64,000 nucleotides of DNA from JAJEEA01 sp965243615 (GCA_965243615.1 CBDEVO010000003.1:5890001-5954000); one strand, 5' to 3'; positions 28,166 through 37,287 are shown, counted from the stretch's first letter. Numbers and translations: made by a program. The notes: generated by a model from the letters alone, not told the origin.

Positions 28166-28822
28166 TCAGCCCTCCGCCTTGCTCCCCGCCTCGTCCTCCG
28201 TCTCGCCCTCGGCCTCGCCCTCGGCCTCGTCCTCCGTCTCCTCCGCTTCGAGCCTCGGGGCGATGACGTGGACGATGAGGGTCTCGGGATCGCTCACCGG
28301 CTGCCACGACGTGTCCCCGAGGAGGTCCTTGAGACGGACGCCCTGGCCGATCTTCAACGGGGAGACGTCCACCTCGATGTTCTCGGGAATCTCCGACGGC
28401 AGGCAGGCGACGGCCACCTCCCGCTGCACGAAGTCGATCAGGCCGCCCTGCACCTTGACCCCTTCCGCCTCGCCCGTCAGCTCGATGCGCACGGTGACGG
28501 TGATGACCTTGTCCATGGCCACCCGATAGAAGTCGACGTGCAGGAGCCGATGCGAAACGGGATCGACCTGATAGTCCTTGATCAGCACCTTGCTCGAGTC
28601 CCCGCCGCCGACGGTGAGGCCGATCAGGGTGTTGGCGCCGGCCTCCGAGTGGAGCACCCGCGACACCTCCTCGGGCCCGACGCTCACCGCGATCGCGCCC
28701 GACCCGCCCGACCCTCCCCCCTCCCCGTAGACGACGCCGGGAATCCGGCCGTCGCGCCGCAGCCGGCGGGCGAGGTTCTTGCCGCGTTCGGACCGAAGCT
28801 CCGCGTTCAACGTGGTTTCCAT
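28166..28822 (-). CDS. rplY: 50S ribosomal protein L25 (Ctc form)
   Basis: A 5S rRNA-binding protein, 218 aa. The L25 N-terminal domain (RSERGKNLARRLRRDGRIPGVVYG) is followed by the TL5/Ctc beta domain. The tail is about 30 residues of alternating Glu/Ala/Gly. The start at ATG 28822 (METTLNAELR) is preferred over an in-frame ATG 18 nt upstream because the family begins there. Adjacent to prs and pth, a long-conserved order. The long Ctc form is typical of bacteria outside Enterobacteria. Confidence 0.95.
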   Translation of the reverse strand: METTLNAELRSERGKNLARRLRRDGRIPGVVYGEGGGSGGSGAIAVSVGPEEVSRVLHSEAGANTLIGLTVGGGDSSKVLIKDYQVDPVSHRLLHVDFYRVAMDKVITVTVRIELTGEAEGVKVQGGLIDFVQREVAVACLPSEIPENIEVDVSPLKIGQGVRLKDLLGDTSWQPVSDPETLIVHVIAPRLEAEETEDEAEGEAEGETEDEAGSKAEG

Positions 28823-28856
28823 GTATGACCTGTCTGGCAAGCGAGCCCATCCGCGT

Positions 28857-29807
28857 CTAGACGAACAGCGACGACACGGACGTCTCCTGGTGAATGCTCT
28901 GAATCGCCTTCCCCAGCAACGGGGCGACGGACAGCACCTCGACCCGGTCCGATGCGGCGACCTCGGGCCGGGGGGGGATGGTGTTCGTGACCACCAGCTT
29001 CTCGAGGGCCGACCCCTCGATGCGCTCCAGCGCGGGCCCCGAGAGCACGCCGTGCACCGCGCACGCGATCACCCGCGCGGCACCGTTCTCCCGCAGCGCC
29101 GACACCGTCTGGACGAGCGTTCCCGCCGTGTCGACGATGTCGTCCTGGATGATGCACACGCGGTCGCGCACCTCTCCCACGACGTGCATCACCTCGGCCC
29201 GGCCGTCCTCGGAGCGGCGCTTGTCGATGATCGCGAGGTCGGCGCCGAGCCGCTTGGCGTAGGCACGCGCACGCTCCACGCCGCCGGCGTCCGGCGAGAC
29301 GAACACGACGCGCGGATCCTGATCCTGATAGGCGGTCAGGTGCTGCATGAACACGGGGGCGGCGAACAGGTGGTCGACCGGGATGTCGAAGAACCCCTGG
29401 ATCTGCGCCTTGTGCAGGTCCATGGTGAGCACGCGGTTGGCCCCCGCCGCGCACAGCAGGTTCGCCACCAGCTTCGCGGAGATCGGCACCCGGGGCTTGT
29501 CCTTCCGGTCCTGCCGTGCGTAGCCGTAGTACGGCATCACGGCGGTAATGCGGGCCGCCGACGACCGGCGGAACGCGTCGATCATGACGCAGAGCTCGAC
29601 GAGGTGCGCGTCGACGGGGGTGCACGTCGGCTGCAGGATGAACACGTCGGCGCCGCGGATGTTCTCGTCGATCCGGAACGAGACCTCGGTGTCGGCGAAA
29701 CGCCTCAGGTTCGCGCGACCGAGCGGCGTACCGAGGTAGTCGGCCATCTCCCGCGCCAATCGCGTGTGCGCGCTGCCCGAAAACAGCTTGAGTTGCCCGT
29801 TCATCAT
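28857..29807 (-). CDS. prs: Ribose-phosphate pyrophosphokinase
   Basis: Makes PRPP from ribose 5-phosphate and ATP for purine, pyrimidine, His, Trp and NAD synthesis. The product is 316 aa, usual length. It has the ATP-site YYGYARQDRK and the signature VLTMDLHKAQIQGFFDIPVDHL. The flexible loop near DKRR and the PRPP-binding DDIVDTAGT are also present. It lies downstream of ispE and tRNA-Gln and upstream of rplY. Two adjacent ATGs (29807, 29804) could serve as start. Confidence 0.98.
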   Translation of the reverse strand: MMNGQLKLFSGSAHTRLAREMADYLGTPLGRANLRRFADTEVSFRIDENIRGADVFILQPTCTPVDAHLVELCVMIDAFRRSSAARITAVMPYYGYARQDRKDKPRVPISAKLVANLLCAAGANRVLTMDLHKAQIQGFFDIPVDHLFAAPVFMQHLTAYQDQDPRVVFVSPDAGGVERARAYAKRLGADLAIIDKRRSEDGRAEVMHVVGEVRDRVCIIQDDIVDTAGTLVQTVSALRENGAARVIACAVHGVLSGPALERIEGSALEKLVVTNTIPPRPEVAASDRVEVLSVAPLLGKAIQSIHQETSVSSLFV

Positions 29808-29866
29808 CGCCGTCGATCCGACCCGGCGGGGCCGTTCACGGGGCGCCGCCGGTCACGCCGCCGGTA

Positions 29867-29941
29867 TGGCTGGGGCGGAAGGATTCGAACCTTCGAATAC
29901 GGGATCCAAAGTCCCGCGCCTTACCACTTGGCCACGCCCCA
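29867..29941 (-). tRNA. tRNA-Gln (anticodon TTG)
   Basis: A 75-nt cloverleaf with acceptor TGGGGCG/CGCCCCA, discriminator G and encoded CCA. The anticodon loop TTTGGAT gives TTG. It lies between ispE and prs, as in Pseudomonas. Confidence 0.97.
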
Positions 29942-29994
29942 TCAAGCGAAGGCCCGTCCCGCACGCAGCGTCGACTGACTACCGCGAACCCGTT

Positions 29995-30024
29995 ATTCTA
30001 CCCGGCCGCCTTCCGCCCCATCAA
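29995..30024 (-). promoter_or_regulatory. Sigma-70-type promoter before tRNA-Gln and prs
   Basis: On the minus strand, TTGATG (30019-30024) and TAGAAT (29995-30000) are 18 bp apart, in the gap between the ispE stop and tRNA-Gln. The start would be near 29988. The -10 matches consensus at five of six positions. Confidence 0.65.
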
Positions 30025-30042
30025 GACGCGGCCGCTCCGCGG

Positions 30043-30975
30043 TCAGACCACGAACCGGCGCTCGAGCCGGGCCCGGTCCATCGTCCGGGTGACCCGCACC
30101 GTCCAGCCCTCCGGCCGGTCGCACAGGCACCGGGCCGCAACGAGGGCGGCTCCCCGGCGATCGAAGAGGCCGAACACGGCGGAGCCGCTGCCGGTCATGG
30201 CGGCCCGGCAGGCCCCGGCGTCCGACAGCAGTCCGATCGCCGCGCCGATGGCGGCCCGGCGCCGCGCCACGGGCTCCTCGAGGTCGTTCCGCAGGCCGTC
30301 GAGCACGAGCGCCGCCCCCGCGAATCCCGCCGGCGGGGCCGTCCCCCGCGACGCCCGCCCCCGGCCCCGGGAGGCCCGGTCCTCGTCGAGCCAGCCGTAG
30401 GCGGCGGCGGTCGAGACGCCGTACGGGGGGACCGCCACCACCGCCCACCGCCGTGCCTGGTCGGCGAGCGGGTAGACGTCGTCGCCGCGTCCCACCCCGA
30501 GCACCGTGCCGCCGACGAGGAAGAAGGGCCCGTCCGCCCCGACCTCGGCGGCCAGCGCGTGGAGCCGGGTCGGGGACGGCGTCCGTCCCCACAGAAGGCA
30601 CAGGCCCCGCAGCGCGGCAACCGCGTCGGCGGTCCCCCCCCCCAACCCCGCCGCGACCGGAATCCGCTTGCGGATGGTCACCGCGACCCCGCGAACGTCG
30701 CCGCCCCCGCCCAGCTCGGTCCAGAGGCGCTGGGCGGCGCGGTGCACGAGGTTGTCCCTCCCCGGGGGCACGCCGGGGGCGGAGCAGCGGATGCGGCACT
30801 CCCCCTCGATCGCCCGCAACGTCAGCGTGTCGTGCAATTCGATGGACTGCAGGATGGTCCGCAGATCGTGGTAGCCGTCGCGGCGCCGGCCGCCGACCCG
30901 CAGATCGAGGTTGATCTTGGCGTGGGCCCGAAGCGTCACCCGCCGGGGGCGCCCGGGAGCCGGCACGGCGCTCAT
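30043..30975 (-). CDS. ispE: 4-diphosphocytidyl-2-C-methyl-D-erythritol kinase
   Basis: A GHMP-family kinase of the MEP isoprenoid pathway, 310 aa. Substrate motif AHAKINLDLRVGGRRRDGYHDL, ATP-binding glycine loop IPVAAGLGGGTADAVAAL and the C-terminal MTGSGSAVFGL are all present. The ATG at 30975 overlaps the stop of the upstream lipoprotein gene (ATGA). Residues about 200-215 form an Arg/Gly-rich insertion. Works between the two halves of IspDF encoded at 20728. Confidence 0.96.
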   Translation of the reverse strand: MSAVPAPGRPRRVTLRAHAKINLDLRVGGRRRDGYHDLRTILQSIELHDTLTLRAIEGECRIRCSAPGVPPGRDNLVHRAAQRLWTELGGGGDVRGVAVTIRKRIPVAAGLGGGTADAVAALRGLCLLWGRTPSPTRLHALAAEVGADGPFFLVGGTVLGVGRGDDVYPLADQARRWAVVAVPPYGVSTAAAYGWLDEDRASRGRGRASRGTAPPAGFAGAALVLDGLRNDLEEPVARRRAAIGAAIGLLSDAGACRAAMTGSGSAVFGLFDRRGAALVAARCLCDRPEGWTVRVTRTMDRARLERRFVV

Positions 30976-31790
30976 GTCGGTTCGACCGGGACCTCCAGCG
31001 GACCCGCTCCGCGCAGCTCCTCGAGGGTCGCCGGCGCGACGTCCGCGGGAACGGCGATTGAGAACGCCTCGGAGCCGAGCGTCACGTTGAGGCTGACCTG
31101 CGACAGCCGGGCCGTCAGATCGGTGAGGGGTTCGCCCCCGCCGCCGCCCGCCGCGGCGGACGAGACGCGCACCAGCCGCGGGATGCGGCGGCGGAACTCG
31201 CCGTACTCGATCGTCAGCCCGTCCCGCGTGCCCGCGACGAGGCGATGCTCGCCCTCGATCTCGCGCAGCCACGCGACCGCGCCGCCGGCCAGATCGACGG
31301 CGATCCAGTCGCCGAGGCGCCGCCCCGCGATCGGCCGCGGGTCGGGCACGAGGCAGCCGGTCAGCACCGCCCGCAGATCGTCCGGCCCGAACGGGATGCC
31401 GGTCAGGCTCGCGAAGAGCTGCGGGGCCGGCACCCCGGTCACGACCCGGGCCTCCCGGGTCAGCCACAGCGTGGCGTCCCCCGGCGATGCCACGAGGTAG
31501 AACACCGGCGCGCCGAACGGGGCCAGTCCCTCGAGCCGCATCGACGCGGGCTCGGCCAGCCCGGCCCGGACCCGCCCCCTCAGCGCGGCGCCGCCGCCGC
31601 GGCCGCTGAGCCGGATCAGGGTCTCGACGGACCTCACGCTCCGGCATTCCGAGACCACGGAGCCGAAGAGGCGCTCGAACCCGGGATAGGGGGTGCCGGG
31701 GCCGTCCGGGAGGACCAGCCGGGTCGAACCGCAGCCGGCGGCCAGGGCCGCGGCGGCGGAGCAGACGCACAGCGCGCGAAGACCGCTCAT
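30972..31790 (-). CDS. LolB-like outer-membrane lipoprotein
   Basis: A 272-aa predicted lipoprotein. A signal peptide from MSGLRALCVC ends at lipobox ALAAGC, giving an acylated cysteine near residue 20. The body looks like a LolA/LolB-type half-barrel (RLSGRGGG, MRLEGLAPFGAPVFYL, DDLRAVLTG). The position directly upstream of ispE and downstream of a TPR gene matches the hemA-TPR-lolB-ispE-tRNA-prs order of Pseudomonas. That supports a role in lipoprotein insertion into the outer membrane. Sequence similarity alone is weak, so LolB is an inference. The translational start at 31790 is set by the signal peptide. Confidence 0.65.
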   Translation of the reverse strand: MSGLRALCVCSAAAALAAGCGSTRLVLPDGPGTPYPGFERLFGSVVSECRSVRSVETLIRLSGRGGGAALRGRVRAGLAEPASMRLEGLAPFGAPVFYLVASPGDATLWLTREARVVTGVPAPQLFASLTGIPFGPDDLRAVLTGCLVPDPRPIAGRRLGDWIAVDLAGGAVAWLREIEGEHRLVAGTRDGLTIEYGEFRRRIPRLVRVSSAAAGGGGGEPLTDLTARLSQVSLNVTLGSEAFSIAVPADVAPATLEELRGAGPLEVPVEPT

Positions 31791-31869
31791 CGTTCGCCGC
31801 AACCGTTCGACCCCGGTCGGGCGCCCGTCGCCCCGACGGCCCGGGCACCGCCGCGCGCGCACGGGGCGG

Positions 31870-33729
31870 CTACCGGTTCGAGTCCAGGCGGGCCCGCGCG
31901 TCGCGAATCTTGGCCTCCAGGGCCTCCGCGTCGACTCCTTCGCGGTCGCCGGCGAGGGCGCGCTCCCAGGCGTCGATGGCCTCCGCGTAGCGCTCGAAGC
32001 GGAACAGCAGATCGCCCATGTGGTCCTGCACCACCGAGTTCCGCGGCAACTGATCGCTCGCCGCCCGCAGGGGCGACTCCGCGAGCTCGAGCTCGTCCTG
32101 CTGGTAGTAGGCCCACCCGAGGCTGTCGAGGTAGGCCCCGTTGTGGGGATCGAGCTCGAGGGCTCGGCGGATGAGGTCGACCGACTCGTCGAGCCGCTCG
32201 CCCCGCTCGGCCAGCATGTAGCCCAGGTAGTTGAGCGTCTGCGCGTCCTCGGGGTCCAGCTCGAGCACGCGCCGGAACGCGCCCTCCGCCTCCGCGAATC
32301 GCCTCCCGCGCTCGAAGACGGCGCCGAGCTGGAACAGGATCAGGGTGTTGCCGGGAAAACGGTCCTCGGCCGCGCGCAGGACGCCCACCGCCTCCTCGAC
32401 CATGTCATGCTGGCTGTAGAGCCCGGCCAGCGCCACGTGGGCGATGGGCTCGTCCTCGTAGCGCGCGCGCGCCCGCTCGAGCAGCGAGACCGCGTCGTCC
32501 ACCGACCCGCGGGCGGACAGCACCTGGGCGTCGAGCCGCATCAGGGCGAGATTGTCGCGCCGCGGGTCCCGGATCTCGGCCACCAGGTCGCCCGCGTCGT
32601 CGAGGCGCCCCGCTTCGAGATACACCTGAACGAGCTGCGCCTGCAGCCCGAGGTTGGACGGCACGAGCTCGAGGGCGTCGGACAGGGACTCGGCGGCGGC
32701 ATCGAGGTCGCCGACGTTCTGCTGGGCGAACCCCAGTTGTTGCAGAAGCCCGGCCACCTGGCGGGGATCGACGCGGCCCGCCCTCGCCCGCTCCACCACC
32801 GGGGCCAGGACCTCCGCCATCTCGCGATAGCGGCGCATGCCGCCGAGGGCCCGCGACAGCAGGTAGGCGCCCCGCAGCTCTTCCGGCTCGAGCTCGACCA
32901 CCCGCCGGGCCGCGGTCTCGGCGGCGGCGAAGTCGCCGGCCTCGAGCTCGAGGCCGGCCAGCCGATACCAGCCTTCGGTGTCGTCCGGCCGAAGCTGGAC
33001 GAGATCCTCCAGCACCTCGACGGCCCGATCGATCCGCCCCGCGTTCGCCAGCGCGTTGGCGAGGCGGCGGCGGTACCGGGCCCGCCGGGGGCTGTAGAGC
33101 ACCGCCTGCTCGTAGGCGGCGGCGGCCTCGTCCCACTGGTCGAGGGCCTCGTGCGCGCGGGCCAGCAGCACCTGACCGTCGGCGAACCGCGGCTCGAAAT
33201 CGAGCATGTCGGCCAGCACCTCGACGGCCGGTTCCGGCTGCCGGGTGGAGAGGTAGAGCCGCCCCAGGGTGATGGCCAGCATCACGTCGGGCGACTGCGG
33301 GTTGCGCGCCTGCGCGAGGTGGTCGATGGCCAGGTCCACGTCGGACTGCGTGGGGGTCTCCCGGGACTCCACCCGGGCGGCGTAGACGAGGCCCAGCGTG
33401 CGGTGGGCCTCGCGGTCGTCCGGATGCCGGTCCAGCGCCTCGTTCCCGGCCTCGATCGCCTCGTCGGGCCGGTTTCGGCGTGCGTAGAGGCCGGCCAGCT
33501 CGGTCCAGATCCCCGAGGACGCGGGATCGAGCTCGACCGCCCGCCGATAGGCGTCGATGGCCTCCTCGATCCGGCCCTCCCGCTCGAGGGTTCGCCCCAG
33601 GATGAAGGCATGGTACGCGGCGGCGCGATCGTTCAGACCCGGGGTCTCGGGCGCCGGCGCTTGGGCTTGGGCGATGGCTCCTGGCGCCAGTACGCCCACG
33701 ACGAGCAGAGCGCTGATTGGAAACCGCAT
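31870..33729 (-). CDS. Secreted or periplasmic TPR-repeat protein
   Basis: A 619-aa protein with a cleavable-looking signal peptide (MRFPISALLVVGVLAPGAIA). Consecutive 34-residue tetratricopeptide repeats fill most of its length (for example GRIEEAIDAYRRAVELDP, AEGAFRRVLELDPEDAQTLN, GAYLDSLGWAYYQQDELELA). TPR solenoids scaffold protein complexes. The neighbour is a LolB-like lipoprotein 79 bp downstream, so a role in the envelope is likely. An in-frame ATG nine codons upstream is an alternative start. I cannot assign a specific function. Confidence 0.85.
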   Translation of the reverse strand: MRFPISALLVVGVLAPGAIAQAQAPAPETPGLNDRAAAYHAFILGRTLEREGRIEEAIDAYRRAVELDPASSGIWTELAGLYARRNRPDEAIEAGNEALDRHPDDREAHRTLGLVYAARVESRETPTQSDVDLAIDHLAQARNPQSPDVMLAITLGRLYLSTRQPEPAVEVLADMLDFEPRFADGQVLLARAHEALDQWDEAAAAYEQAVLYSPRRARYRRRLANALANAGRIDRAVEVLEDLVQLRPDDTEGWYRLAGLELEAGDFAAAETAARRVVELEPEELRGAYLLSRALGGMRRYREMAEVLAPVVERARAGRVDPRQVAGLLQQLGFAQQNVGDLDAAAESLSDALELVPSNLGLQAQLVQVYLEAGRLDDAGDLVAEIRDPRRDNLALMRLDAQVLSARGSVDDAVSLLERARARYEDEPIAHVALAGLYSQHDMVEEAVGVLRAAEDRFPGNTLILFQLGAVFERGRRFAEAEGAFRRVLELDPEDAQTLNYLGYMLAERGERLDESVDLIRRALELDPHNGAYLDSLGWAYYQQDELELAESPLRAASDQLPRNSVVQDHMGDLLFRFERYAEAIDAWERALAGDREGVDAEALEAKIRDARARLDSNR

Positions 33730-33923
33730 AAGGGCCGCATTGTTCCACAACGCCATGACTGTGAACAACCCGGCCCACGCCCCCGGCGCGCCCGCGAGGC
33801 CGCCCCGTCTCCGCGAACCGCCCCGGCGCTGCCGCGGGCGGCCGGACACGGGTCCGGGACCGGGCCGGCGGCGAAGCGGTCCCGGCGGCGCCCGGAGCGT
33901 CCGGAGCGTCCGGAGCAGTCTGT

Positions 33924-33929
33924 TATATA
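33924..33929 (+). promoter_or_regulatory. Candidate extended -10 promoter for the Trm112-like gene
   Basis: TATATA preceded by TGT (TGn extended -10) lies 28 bp before the start codon. The upstream side carries three copies of GAGCGTCCG-like sequence in tandem (about 33890-33915) and no good -35. One of the few AT-rich spots in the region. Confidence 0.45.
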
Positions 33930-33957
33930 GTCTGATCTCCCGGGGGAGGGTGCGGTG

Positions 33958-34182
33958 ATGGCGGTCGACGCGGAGCTTCTCGAGATCCTCGCATGTCCGA
34001 ACTGCAAGACGCCGGTGACGCCGGTGCACGACGGCACCGGCCTGAAATGCGGGGCCTGTCATCGGGTGTATCCGATCATCGACGACATTCCGGTCATGCT
34101 CATCGACGAGGCCGCTATCGAAGAACCGCCTGAGGCCCGGGGACCGCGCACGCTCGAAGAACCGTCCGCAGCAGCCGAATGA
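33958..34182 (+). CDS. Trm112/UPF0434-family small zinc protein
   Basis: A 74-aa protein starting at ATG 33958 with GGAGG 7 nt upstream. The Trm112-like fold shows CPNC and CGAC zinc pairs, LLEILACPNCK at the start and YPIIDDIPVMLIDEA at the end. In E. coli the relative YcaR lies among LPS genes. In other organisms Trm112 activates methyltransferases. Here its stop overlaps the start of an O-antigen ligase-like gene (ATGA), so the two are translationally coupled. The acidic C-terminal tail is not conserved. Confidence 0.88.
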   Translation: MAVDAELLEILACPNCKTPVTPVHDGTGLKCGACHRVYPIIDDIPVMLIDEAAIEEPPEARGPRTLEEPSAAAE

Positions 34183-35369
34183 CCACCCCCAGACTGCCGG
34201 GACCGGAAGCCGCGGCCTTCGTGACGCTCCTGGGGTTCGTGGCCGCGCTGCAGGTCTCCATCGCCGCCGCCGGCATCCTGCTCACCCTCACCGTCGGGCT
34301 CTGGATCACGTTGCTGGCGAGGGACCGCGAGCGGCCGGCGGGACCGCCGTTCCTGCCCCCCCTGCTCGCCTACGCGGCCGCGACCCTGGTCTCAGCCGCA
34401 TTCTCTCTCGACCCCGGGGCCAGCCTCGTCGACTCGCGGGAAGTGCTGCTCTTCGTCGTGGTGCCGATCGTCCACCGGCTGGCCCGCCACGAACGGGCGC
34501 AGACCCTGGCCACCCTCGTCGTGACCGTCGGGGCCACCACCGCGGTATGGGGGGTCGTGCAGTACGGCGTTCTCGAGTACGACCACCTCGGACGGCGGCC
34601 GGACGGCACGATGGGGCACTACATGACCTATTCCGGGCTGCTGGCGCTGACCATCTCCCTCGCCGCCGCCCGCGTCCTCTTCGATCGCCGCCGCCGCCTG
34701 TGGTCCGCCCTCGTGATGCCCGCCCTCCTCGTCGCGCTGGCGGTGACCCTGACCCGAAGCTACTGGGTCGGCGCGGGGGCGGCCGTCGCGGTCCTGTGCC
34801 TGCTGAAGGACCTGCGCCTGCTGGTGGTCGCCCCGGTGCTCGCGGCCCTCGTGCTGGCCCTGGCTCCCCCGCAGATCACGAGCCGCGTGTACTCGGCCTT
34901 CGATCCCGAGGATCCGACGGTCCGCGACCGGCTGGCGATGGCGCGGGCGGGGGTGAGGATCATCCGCGACCATCCCTGGACCGGGGTGGGTCCGGACATG
35001 GTGCAGGAGGTGTACCCGCGGTATCGCGACGCGGGGGCGGTGCGGGCCGAGAACCCGCACCTGCACAACGTGCCGGTGCATATCGCGGCCGAGCGGGGAC
35101 TGCCCGCCCTCGCCGTCTGGTGCCTGTTCGTGGTCGCGGCGGTCCGCCACCTGTTCCGCCTGCTCGACGACGAGGCGGCCCGCCCCCTCGCCGCGGCCGG
35201 CCTCGCGGCGGTCGCGGCCATGCTCACCGGCGGCCTGTTCGAGTACAACTTCGGAGACTCGGAGTTCCTGATGCTGTTCCTCGTCGTTCTCACCCTGCCG
35301 CAGGCGGCGGCCGCCCCCCCCGCCCTCCCCCGGCCCGCGGCGACCGGTCCCGACGCGCCCCCCGATTGA
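34179..35369 (+). CDS. O-antigen ligase/polymerase-like membrane protein
   Basis: A 396-aa polytopic inner-membrane protein with about ten to eleven hydrophobic segments. A large periplasmic loop ends in RDHPWTGVGPDMVQEVYPRY, and PHLHNVPVHIAAERGLPAL is typical of WaaL/Wzy. WaaL attaches O-antigen to lipid A-core and Wzy polymerises it. The two cannot be separated by sequence here. Coupled to the Trm112-like gene. It converges on purH with a 25-bp gap and no visible terminator. Confidence 0.8.
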   Translation: MTTPRLPGPEAAAFVTLLGFVAALQVSIAAAGILLTLTVGLWITLLARDRERPAGPPFLPPLLAYAAATLVSAAFSLDPGASLVDSREVLLFVVVPIVHRLARHERAQTLATLVVTVGATTAVWGVVQYGVLEYDHLGRRPDGTMGHYMTYSGLLALTISLAAARVLFDRRRRLWSALVMPALLVALAVTLTRSYWVGAGAAVAVLCLLKDLRLLVVAPVLAALVLALAPPQITSRVYSAFDPEDPTVRDRLAMARAGVRIIRDHPWTGVGPDMVQEVYPRYRDAGAVRAENPHLHNVPVHIAAERGLPALAVWCLFVVAAVRHLFRLLDDEAARPLAAAGLAAVAAMLTGGLFEYNFGDSEFLMLFLVVLTLPQAAAAPPALPRPAATGPDAPPD

Positions 35370-35394
35370 CCGCCGACGCGCCCGGCGCCCGTCC

Positions 35395-36996
35395 TCAGTG
35401 CCGGAAGTGCCTCCGCCCCGTGAACACCATCGCGAGGCCGTGCTCGTCGGCGGCGGCGACGACCTCCTCGTCCCGCACCGACCCTCCAGGCTGAACCACC
35501 GCGGTCGCGCCGGCCGCGGCGATGGCGTCGATGCCGTCGCGGAACGGGAAGAACGCATCGGAGGCGGCCACCGTGCCGGTCAGCTCCGCCGCCTTCATCA
35601 CCGCCACCTTCACCGCGTCGACCCGGCTCATCTGGCCGGCGCCGATCGCGGCGAGCCGATCCGCCCGTGCGAACACCACCGCGTTCGACTTCACGTGGGC
35701 CGTGACCCGCCAGGCCAGCCGGAGGGCCGCCCACTCGGCCTCGGTCGGCCGCCGGCGGGTCATCACGCGCAGGCCGGACTCCGGCCGCCCCGCCGCCTCC
35801 GCCGTCCACGGTCGCGCCGCCTCGGTCACGCGGTCGCCGCCCTGCACGAGAAGCGCGCCGAGAATGGACCGGACGTCGCGATCCGGGCGGTCGTCGCCCG
35901 CCGACGAGCAGTCCGCGAGGACGAGCCGCAGGTTCTTCTTCGCCGCGAGGACGGCGCGAGCCCCGGCGTCCGCGTCCGGCGCGACCACCGCCTCGATGAA
36001 GGTGGAGGCGATCGCTTCCGCCGTCATGCGGTCGATGCAGCGGTTCAACCCCACGATCCCGCCGAACGCGGACAGGGCGTCGACCTCCCGCGCCGCCACG
36101 TAGGCGTCGCTCAACGCGCCGGCCGTCGCCACCCCGCAGGGGTTCGTGTGCTTCACCACCACCGCCACCGGCTCGTCGAACTCGCGGGCCAGCCGCGCCG
36201 CCGCGTCGAGATCCAGCAGGTTGGTGAACGACAGGGGCTTGCCCTGAACCACTCGGGCGCCGCCGAAGCCCGCGTCGCCGGCGGCGTAGAGCGCCGCCGG
36301 CTGGTGGGGGTTCTCCCCGTAGCGGAGGGTCCGGCGGCGATCCGCCCGCACCGCCAGGGTGTCCGGAACGAGCTCTTCCGCGGGCGCCGCGCCCCGGATG
36401 AACCGGCCGTCCGCGACCTCCACCGCCGACAGCGTGGAGGCGATGGCGCCGTCGTACGAGCTGGTGTGCAGGAACGCCTTGCGGGCGAGGGCGAGCCGGA
36501 GGTCCGGGCCGGGTCCGCCGGCGCGCCGCAGCGCCTCCAGGGTTTCGGGATAGTCGCCGGGATCGACGACCACGACCACGTCGCGGAAGTTCTTGGCGGC
36601 CGCGCGCACCAGCGTCGGTCCGCCGATGTCGATCTCCTCGACCAGTGCCTCGACGCCGGCGGCGGGATCCGCGGCGACCCGTGCGAAGGGATACAGGTTG
36701 ACGGCCACGACGTCGACGGGCCGGATGCCGTGGTCATCGAGGGCACGCAGGTCGCCGGGCTGGTCGCGGCGCGCGAGAATGCCGGCGTGGACCGCGGGAT
36801 GGAGGGTCTTGACCCGGCCGTCCATCATCTCGGGGAACCCCGTCACCGAAGACACCGGGGTGACGGCGACCCCCGCGTCCGCCAGCGCCCGCGCGGTGCC
36901 GCCGGTGGACACGATCTCGAAGCCGGCGGCGGCGAGACCGCGGGCGAAGTCGACGATGCCGGTCTTGTCGGATACGCTCAGCAACGCTCGTCTCAA
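35395..36996 (-). CDS. purH: Bifunctional AICAR transformylase/IMP cyclohydrolase
   Basis: Catalyses the last two steps of de novo IMP synthesis. The product is 533 aa. The N-terminal cyclohydrolase (MGS-like) domain has ALLSVSDKTGIVDFA and KTLHPAVHAGILARR. The C-terminal transformylase has RYGENPHQPAALY and VVKHTNPCGVA. I propose a TTG start at 36996. It has GAGAGGAG about 10 nt upstream and gives the normal N-terminus, while longer in-frame starts have no PurH similarity. Monocistronic here. Confidence 0.97.
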   Translation of the reverse strand: MRRALLSVSDKTGIVDFARGLAAAGFEIVSTGGTARALADAGVAVTPVSSVTGFPEMMDGRVKTLHPAVHAGILARRDQPGDLRALDDHGIRPVDVVAVNLYPFARVAADPAAGVEALVEEIDIGGPTLVRAAAKNFRDVVVVVDPGDYPETLEALRRAGGPGPDLRLALARKAFLHTSSYDGAIASTLSAVEVADGRFIRGAAPAEELVPDTLAVRADRRRTLRYGENPHQPAALYAAGDAGFGGARVVQGKPLSFTNLLDLDAAARLAREFDEPVAVVVKHTNPCGVATAGALSDAYVAAREVDALSAFGGIVGLNRCIDRMTAEAIASTFIEAVVAPDADAGARAVLAAKKNLRLVLADCSSAGDDRPDRDVRSILGALLVQGGDRVTEAARPWTAEAAGRPESGLRVMTRRRPTEAEWAALRLAWRVTAHVKSNAVVFARADRLAAIGAGQMSRVDAVKVAVMKAAELTGTVAASDAFFPFRDGIDAIAAAGATAVVQPGGSVRDEEVVAAADEHGLAMVFTGRRHFRH

Positions 36997-37178
36997 CTGC
37001 TCACACTCCTCTCCGTCCGGTCGGCCCGGGGGCAGGGGCCCTGCCGAGTGCTCGACCGGCGACGGCCCCCGGTCGGGATCGGGCGCCTCACCCGTCGACC
37101 CGGCCCCCGCGACGGCCGGTCGCTTCCGAGGGCCGGCCGCGGGAGCCGCGTCCGTCCCGCCCCGGTCGACAAGCCGTC

Positions 37179-37207
37179 TTGACAACGCCGGACGCGCTCA
37201 CTACGAT
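37179..37207 (+). promoter_or_regulatory. Strong sigma-70 promoter upstream of the cold-shock gene
   Basis: TTGACA (37179-37184), a 17-bp spacer and TACGAT (37202-37207) form a near-consensus promoter reading towards the cold-shock gene. The predicted start is about 37214, 156 nt before the coding region. Confidence 0.75.
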
Positions 37208-37213
37208 GGCCTT

Positions 37214-37287
37214 TCGGCTCAAGGGTCGAGCCCGCCCCAGTACGGTACAGGGGTTCGACCCGCAGACCGCTCGCGCGGTCTTTTTTT
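37214..37287 (+). ncRNA. Candidate leader RNA or small RNA before the cold-shock gene
   Basis: About 75 nt run from the promoter at 37179-37207 to an intrinsic terminator. Two mutually exclusive pairings are visible. One is GGCTC (37216-37220) with GAGCC (37228-37232). The other is GGGTCGA (37223-37229) with TCGACCC (37255-37261), which encloses an inner CCCC/GGGG hairpin with GTACGGTAC at its tip. Between the terminator and the coding region are further hairpins ACCCATG/CATGGGT and GGGGCGTG/CACGCCCC. I see no second promoter after the terminator, so expression of the cold-shock gene may depend on read-through. I do not recognise a known Rfam-type element. Confidence 0.5.
37265..37287 (+). 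terminator. Intrinsic terminator in the cold-shock leader
   Basis: GACCGC (37265-37270), loop TCGC, GCGGTC (37275-37280), then seven Ts (37281-37287). It is the only textbook Rho-independent terminator I see in the window. It faces the cold-shock gene, and no gene ends upstream on this strand. Confidence 0.85.
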
